Below, in pieces: positions 48,912 to 53,984 of a DNA stretch of 53,984 nt (position 1 is the stretch's first letter; each line of letters starts with the position of its first letter). The notes beneath the pieces were generated by a model. The model did not search any database, was not told the origin of the DNA, and saw only the letters and a program-made list of their open reading frames with translations. Source of the DNA: Cladorrhinum sp. PSN259 (taxonomy: Eukaryota; Ascomycota; Sordariomycetes; Sordariales; Podosporaceae); contig MU867150.1 of the NCBI GenBank assembly GCA_033725935.1, positions 1-53,984 of the forward strand. Direction: 5' to 3'. Made by a program: the position numbers and the translations under genes.

Positions 48912-50340
48912 CATGCTTGAAGCAGTAGGTTTTGTAGAACTCCAAGGGTTCTGAAAGACTTTTATGTGCATGGCTAGTGGTACTAGACAAACCCGTAATA
49001 TCAATCTGTCAAAGGGGCCTTGCCAAAGATGAGAATAAAGAATATCCTGTGGAATTTAAATAATCAAACGACGGAAACTAGTGTTTTACTATTTTTCACA
49101 GTCTACGCGTTCGAATACAGTTAGTCTCGTAGATTCCTGAGATTTTAAAGATTTACGCAACTTCTAGTTCTACCGGTTGCCGTGATGTGATACCGACTGA
49201 AACCACGGCACTTGCTCTTATTTCACAGTAATTAAGCTACGCCACCTAGTTATTTTAAACCACTTGAATCTGCACGTTCGAATACAATTCGGTCTCGTTT
49301 ATATCTGAGTCATTGATGATTTTACGTACGCACTTACGGTGCTGGCGTGATGTAGCACTACTTGATCGCGAAAGCACGGCATTCGCACCCATTTTCCATA
49401 CTTTAATAGTGCCACCAATAAGCTGTCTAAAATCGTTTTTGTCTTGCACGCTCATCAGGTACAGTAAGATCTCGTCCAATTACTACAAGATTTCAACATT
49501 TCTTTTTTCGCTCGATGGACATGAGTAAACCTTGAAAAAGGGGGGAGACTTGAGGTTACGAAAGAGCGAATAGCTCGCCCAGTCAAATACTAGAGCAGTG
49601 GCACTTGGCTCCCCTAGAATCTGTAGAGTTCAGACGTTTGATCGCAATAGGTATCATCCATTTCTGAGGCATTGGCATTTTCCTTCACTTGTCAGGCGTA
49701 GTACTGGAAAGGGGGCGAGAGGGCCGTAAGAATACGAATATCTCGCTCAGGTTTAATAGTCAAATAATAAGGCTTAACTTCCTAAACTCGGCAGACTTTG
49801 AACGTTCGAAGAAAGTAATAATCATGCAATCCTAAGCTGTTGACGTTTTTAACTTGTGTCGTAGGCATATTACCGTAATACTTCATGTGCAGGGAGGCAC
49901 ACTCAAGATCGTTGAAAACTCACCCAATTAAGATAGTTATGCCACGGCACCTAGTTCTTTGGAATCGTCTCGGCATACACGTTCAAACACAGTAGGAATC
50001 ATGCATTTCCGAGGGTTTGCCGTTTTCTTCGCTTGGTACTAGGCACTGGGCATATCTCGGGATTGTGAAATGGGTAGATATAGGATCATCGATAACTGGC
50101 CCCGTTCTAATAATTGACTCATTATTCTTTGCTTCCCAGAATCTGTAGAACTAGCGAGTTCGATCGCAATTGGCCTTGTTCATTTCCAAGGTTCGATGTT
50201 TTTGACTTGCTTGGTGGACGTGACCTCGAAAAGGAGGCCGTAGCCGCAAAGTGTCTCTATACCTTCCAAGCTCTTCCGAGCCTTCAAGTTTTCATGTCTC
50301 CTGTGCACATACAATCATGCCGTCTACGCTCTTAGTCCTT
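48912..50340. repeat. degenerate tandem repeat array, unit about 175 bp
   Basis: An AT-rich stretch with recurring motif GTTCGAATACA / GTTCGATCGCA / GTTCAAACACA at 49109, 49276, 49636, 49804, 49981 and 50158, plus weaker copies near 48912 and 49448. Spacing is 167-197 bp. Each copy continues with an imperfect ATCNT-CATTTC-GAGG block and a CACTTG-like end, and is preceded by GCACCTAGTT or AATCTGTAGAA sequence. No copy is open or coding. The units are old and diverged. Confidence 0.65.
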
Positions 50341-50385
50341 GCATTAAACCCATATATATAAGCTCGCCCTCCTCCTCTTGCTCAT

Positions 50386-51898
50386 TCATACCTTATATCT
50401 CCTCGGATCCAACCCCTCAATATCCGCACTCTTTGCCTCCCCGTCCAAGATCATCTCAGCCATCAAACACCCCGTCCCGGGACCATTCTGTATGCCCCAA
50501 CACGTATGTCCCGACGCGACCCACAACCCACGCACCGAGGTAGGTCCAATAATGGGATCCCGCTCCTGACCAAATCTCATATGTCGAGGCAGGTAACACG
50601 CCTGCTTGGCCTTTATGGACGCATTGTGAAGTGCCGGGGAAATCGTGCCCATGTATGCCACCAGGTCGTCGCACTGGTCCTCGTCGCATTGGACTAGGTC
50701 CGCAGTTTCTGGAAGTGGAATCGAGGAATCTGGTTCGCCTGGAGAAAACGACATACGTAGTTAGTCGAGGTCGAAAGGGGGAATAAGATTGACAAAAACA
50801 TACCACAAGCATATACCTCCCCAAATGGTCTCGCGTAAACCTCAGGATCGACGTTTCCCTTGTGTTTCCTCTTCTGGCCCTTTTTGGCGCGATGTTCGGG
50901 GACGTACTCGGAGGGGAGCGCGATATCAGTAAACACGGCGTAAGGGGTAACGTCTGCGTCAAACACAACACTATGCGCACGCAATCCCTCGACCTTGGTC
51001 CTTGGGACTACGCGACCCGTCCAGGGACCCGCAGCGACTACAATGTCGGTTACGTCGTCAACCATGACCGTCTCGCCCGTCGCGCGGTTCTCATACTCGA
51101 CGTTGCGGACGTCAGTTTTGCTGTGGTTGATCTTGGTTGCCTTGGCGCCTATTCTGATGTCTACCCCTTTTTCTCGCGCGAGTTCGGCGATTGACGTGGT
51201 GAAGTGAAAGGGGTGAACCTGAGAGGTCTCGGTCGTGCCTGGTTGTCCCATCTCTTCATAATATCGGACTAGGTTCCCGTCTATCCAGTTAAGGTCCGAG
51301 GGTAGTGTTGAGTTCTTGAGCAGACTGGTAGCAGCCTCGTCTTGTTTTGGAAGTTTCTCCCACTCTTTGATTTCACCCTTTTCCCCCGTCCCGAGCGTAC
51401 TTTGTATTGGGAGAGCTCCGTTTTCTACTTCGCCGTTCCCGTTGCTCTTTGGTGGTGTCGAGGATGGTTGAGCTCGCTGTGGCCTGGCGTCGAGGTCACT
51501 TGTTGTGACTGTCGCTCCTATGGTACCGCACCCAAGTCGTCTATAACCCCATCTCTCGGCGCCGTTGTGCTCTTCAGCCAGCTCCTTGTGAAGTCGATAG
51601 GATAGGGGGACGAGACAGCTCGGGTATGCCCATAGTGCTAACAAACCGCCAGCTTTCCCGGATGCGCCAGCAGCGATCGAAGTCGCTTCGAGGAGTATGA
51701 CGGAGTGTTTTGCAGGGTCGAACCTGGGGTGGCGCGTTAGGAAGTAGGCTGTAGTGCAACCGATGATGCCGCCGCCTGTATGCAGGGTTCCAAATGTATT
51801 AGAATATTTGCGCGCGCGTATGTATGCGATAGTAGTAGTGCCAACAGCAGCTTACCGATGATGACGATTTTCTTTTTCTTTTGGTCTTCGGCCTCCAT
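50386..51898 (-). CDS. FAD-dependent oxidoreductase, TDA3-like (DAO family)
   Basis: Exons 51898-51856, 51775-50804 and 50738-50386, introns of 80 and 65 nt, both split-codon phases consistent, give 455 residues. The N-terminal Rossmann motif KIVIIGGGIIGCTTAYFLT is restored across the first junction. It is followed by the E-rich FAD ribose site (VILLEATSIAAGASGKAGG) and, late, the DAO-type GPTSVRGLWVASGHTCWGI near residue 405 that closes the FAD site. A low-complexity insert (about 130-190) interrupts the substrate domain. Closest by pattern is the fungal TDA3 group, with unclear substrate. It lies directly beside the 175-bp repeat array, which ends about 45 bp past its stop. Confidence 0.85.
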
Positions 51899-52980
51899 GA
51901 TTGCGCCTCCCCGCGGTAAACGGACAGCGTGACAGAATATTGAGAAGAAAAGATGAGAAGTCAATGTTCAATAATAGCATATGGTTTTCAAATTGTTGTC
52001 TATGTCCTCAAAGTCAATCACTTAGTCTTTGCTTGGTTAAAAGAGCGGCCATGATCAACACAACTTGGAAGCTCTTGGGAGCTTGGCCCGAGCTCTTGAG
52101 TGGAAGCCGAGTGCCTGAAGTAGCGCGGGGTAGGTTTAGCCCCAGGGGCCTTGGTTTTAGCTATGTATGTATCGTTGAATCGGCATTCAACAAGTCCAAG
52201 GGTTTATCGAGCCCATCTCCTGATTCTCCCATCATTCTGTCTGTCTCTCTTTAGAGGGCATCCGCTGGGGACCGCAGCCACCATCTTTCCTTCCCCGATC
52301 ACAATGAAATGTCCTCGATGGGGTCCGATGACGACGTTAAGAGCCAAGGAGTGCCCCTCCATTTGTGTTCTCCACTCAAGCCATAAATGCTTGGCAATCT
52401 CACAGGCTTCGTCCGAGACACATGCTCCTTGATCGGCATGTCGCGGGGTCATGAACTATGTATCATTGTGGTTGAATGTATGTTCTATGAAATACCTTCG
52501 GGTATATATATATCATTTTTGGTTTTTGATTTTGGTAAACGTCACAAGAGACATGAAGCTATTCCTAAGGCGATTCATCTTCAAGAAAGTCTCGATCCTG
52601 TCTCATGTGGAGCCCCACTGTACATCGTGTCAGGGGAGCCTGCATCTGTCTGCGACTCTGATGACTGAACTCTGTTCTGTAGTGTATTTTCCGCCGAGGT
52701 CCGTTGGGTATCGCAAAAGACGTTTGAGCCAATGAGATCTCAACGGGCTTCCGGGCAACTGCTGGAACCGATGCCGATTCACTGACTGGGTGATTGTGTG
52801 ATTCGGGGTTGAGTACTCTTCGGGGGTTTTAGAGGCAAACTGAAACCCTGCGCGAGCGGGAAGCTCTCGGAAGCTTTGGACTCTCGGTGGACCGTGGGCA
52901 GGCTGGGGTGCCGGGGAGGGGTCTCCATTTTCTTTATTATGTAAAAGTCCGTTGGCTCTTCTCGAGCATTCTCTTTTCTC
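51899..52980. other. divergent intergenic region
   Basis: 1.1 kb between the TDA3-like gene (minus) and the glutathione peroxidase gene (plus). Presumed promoters, no gene seen. Confidence 0.4.
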
Positions 52981-53717
52981 ATGTTTCACGTCTCATCATC
53001 TATGATATCTCGTCGGACTATCCAACTCCTTCAAAGACGTGCTCCTCCAAGATTATTTATCCCAATTGCATCAGTCAGCTCGTGCAGACCACGAACCGTC
53101 CTTCCACCTCCATATCGCCTGCCTCGGCACCGAGCTTTCGCAGCCATGGCTTCCGCTACTAGCTTCTACGACTTCAAGCCTCTAGACAGTAGGCTATAAT
53201 CTTCCTTCCCAATCAGCATTCTTGATGGTCTAGTATCTAACCAAATCCCACAGAGAAGGGCCAGGAGGTCCCCCTCTCAGACTACAAGGGCAAGGTTGTC
53301 CTGATCGTCAACACGGCCTCCAAGTGCGGCTTCACCCCGCAGTTTGCCGGCCTCGAGAAGCTCTGGAAGAGCATCAGCGAGAAGCACCCTGATCAATTCG
53401 TCATCCTCGGCTTCCCCTGCAACCAGTTCGGCGGCCAGGATCCCGGCTCCGACGAGCAAATCCAAGAGTTCTGCCAGATCAACTACGGCGTCACTTTCCC
53501 CGTCCTCCAAAAGATCGAGGTCAACGGCGACAACGCCAGCCCCCTTTTCGAGTGGCTCAAGGCCGAGAAGCCAGGTCTCTTGGGTCTCAAGCGCATCAAG
53601 TGGAACTTTGAGAAGTTCCTCATCGGCAAGGATGGCGAGGTCAAGGGCAGATGGGCTTCTACTACCAAGCCCGAGTCAATTGAGGCAAATATTCTTGAGG
53701 AGATTTCCAAAGAATGA
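52981..53717 (+). CDS. thiol-type glutathione peroxidase with possible dual targeting
   Basis: Exons 52981-53188 and 53254-53717, intron 65 nt, split codon A|AG, give 223 residues. The peroxidase core has the peroxidatic Cys in NTASKCGFTPQ, the catalytic FPCNQFGGQDPGS and WNFEKFLI, and a resolving Cys in EFCQINYGV. Fungal enzymes of this class use thioredoxin rather than glutathione. The first 55 residues are Arg/Ser/Pro-rich and free of acidic residues (SRRTIQLLQRRAPPRLF), a plausible mitochondrial presequence. A second in-frame ATG at 53146 (MASATSFYDFK) corresponds to the usual start of the cytosolic form. Two products from one gene are therefore possible. Confidence 0.92.
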
Positions 53718-53863
53718 TTGGAGCGTGTTCGTGTCATGTTATTTTCTTTGGTTGGTTTTGTACTTTTCCTGAATTTACCTACACATATACCCGCAGTTCA
53801 ACACATGTTATGTATCTCTTGGCGAATTTGGCATTCACATTCACTGAAATACCGAAATCTTTT

Positions 53864-53984
53864 GGGGGGGGGGGGGGGGGGGGGGGGACGGTTTTTTTTT
53901 TTTTTAACCCACAATTGAATTTAACATTATTTTTGGTTTTAAAAAGCCCCCAAAACCCATGGGGGTTTGTGGCGGCCGCTTTTT
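53864..53984. other. low-complexity contig end with NotI site
   Basis: A run of 24 G (53864-53887), then 14 T, then C/A/G homopolymer-rich sequence ending in GCGGCCGC (53972-53979) and T. It looks like assembly or cloning-junction noise rather than natural sequence. Confidence 0.55.

Overview
The window is nuclear DNA of a filamentous ascomycete (Pezizomycotina). Genes are split by short GT-AG introns of about 50-115 nt, and the gene families are typically fungal: Zn2Cys6 regulator, GH72 glucanosyltransferase, YTP1/DUF2427 membrane protein, Alb1, fungal lipoxygenase, AA7 oxidase. I cannot name the species. All splice sites given here were read by eye from donor, branch and acceptor signals and checked for reading phase.

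Layout. 1-0.8 kb: 3' end of a Gly/Thr-rich protein gene. 2.8-5.7 kb: a convergent pair, an AA7 oligosaccharide oxidase and a GH10 xylanase. 6.6-9.3 kb: a methyltransferase relic that has lost its SAM-binding core, and a five-exon MFS transporter. 11.0 kb: an intron-containing tRNA-Ile(AAT). 11.2-18.6 kb: four minus-strand genes (double GFA-domain protein, YTP1-like protein, M20 amidohydrolase, Zn2Cys6 factor). 19.8-22.6 kb: an Old Yellow Enzyme convergent with a paraoxonase-like lactonase. 23.1-27.2 kb: a DUF7730-like protein and a lipoxygenase. 29.9-32.7 kb: Alb1 and a GPI-type GH72 enzyme. 43.7-48.0 kb: a divergent Gfo/Idh/MocA oxidoreductase and DHDPS-family aldolase. 48.9-50.3 kb: an old degenerate tandem repeat of about 175 bp. 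50.4-53.7 kb: a TDA3-like flavoprotein and a thiol glutathione peroxidase.

The outstanding feature is the 33.9-41.4 kb stretch, which at first sight is a gene-free run of degenerate repeats. Read on the minus strand it is one long, intensively spliced transcription unit with mini-exons (22-90 nt, one of 240 nt). Nearly every intron carries a box C/D snoRNA: box C (TGATGA), box D' , an internal hairpin that varies with compensatory base changes, box C' (TGAAGA-like), box D (CTGA), and often a paired terminal stem. I count 22 candidates. In all of them box D lies 64-85 nt upstream of the 3' splice site, the spacing known for intron-encoded C/D snoRNAs. About 15 are paralogues sharing one pyrimidine guide-like tract while their second guide differs from copy to copy. 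Most introns start with GC rather than GT. Two snoRNAs show complementarity to conserved 18S rRNA segments (as remembered); the paralogous set has no target I can recognise. The exons also keep an open reading phase through long chains, with one break, so the host may encode a protein as well.
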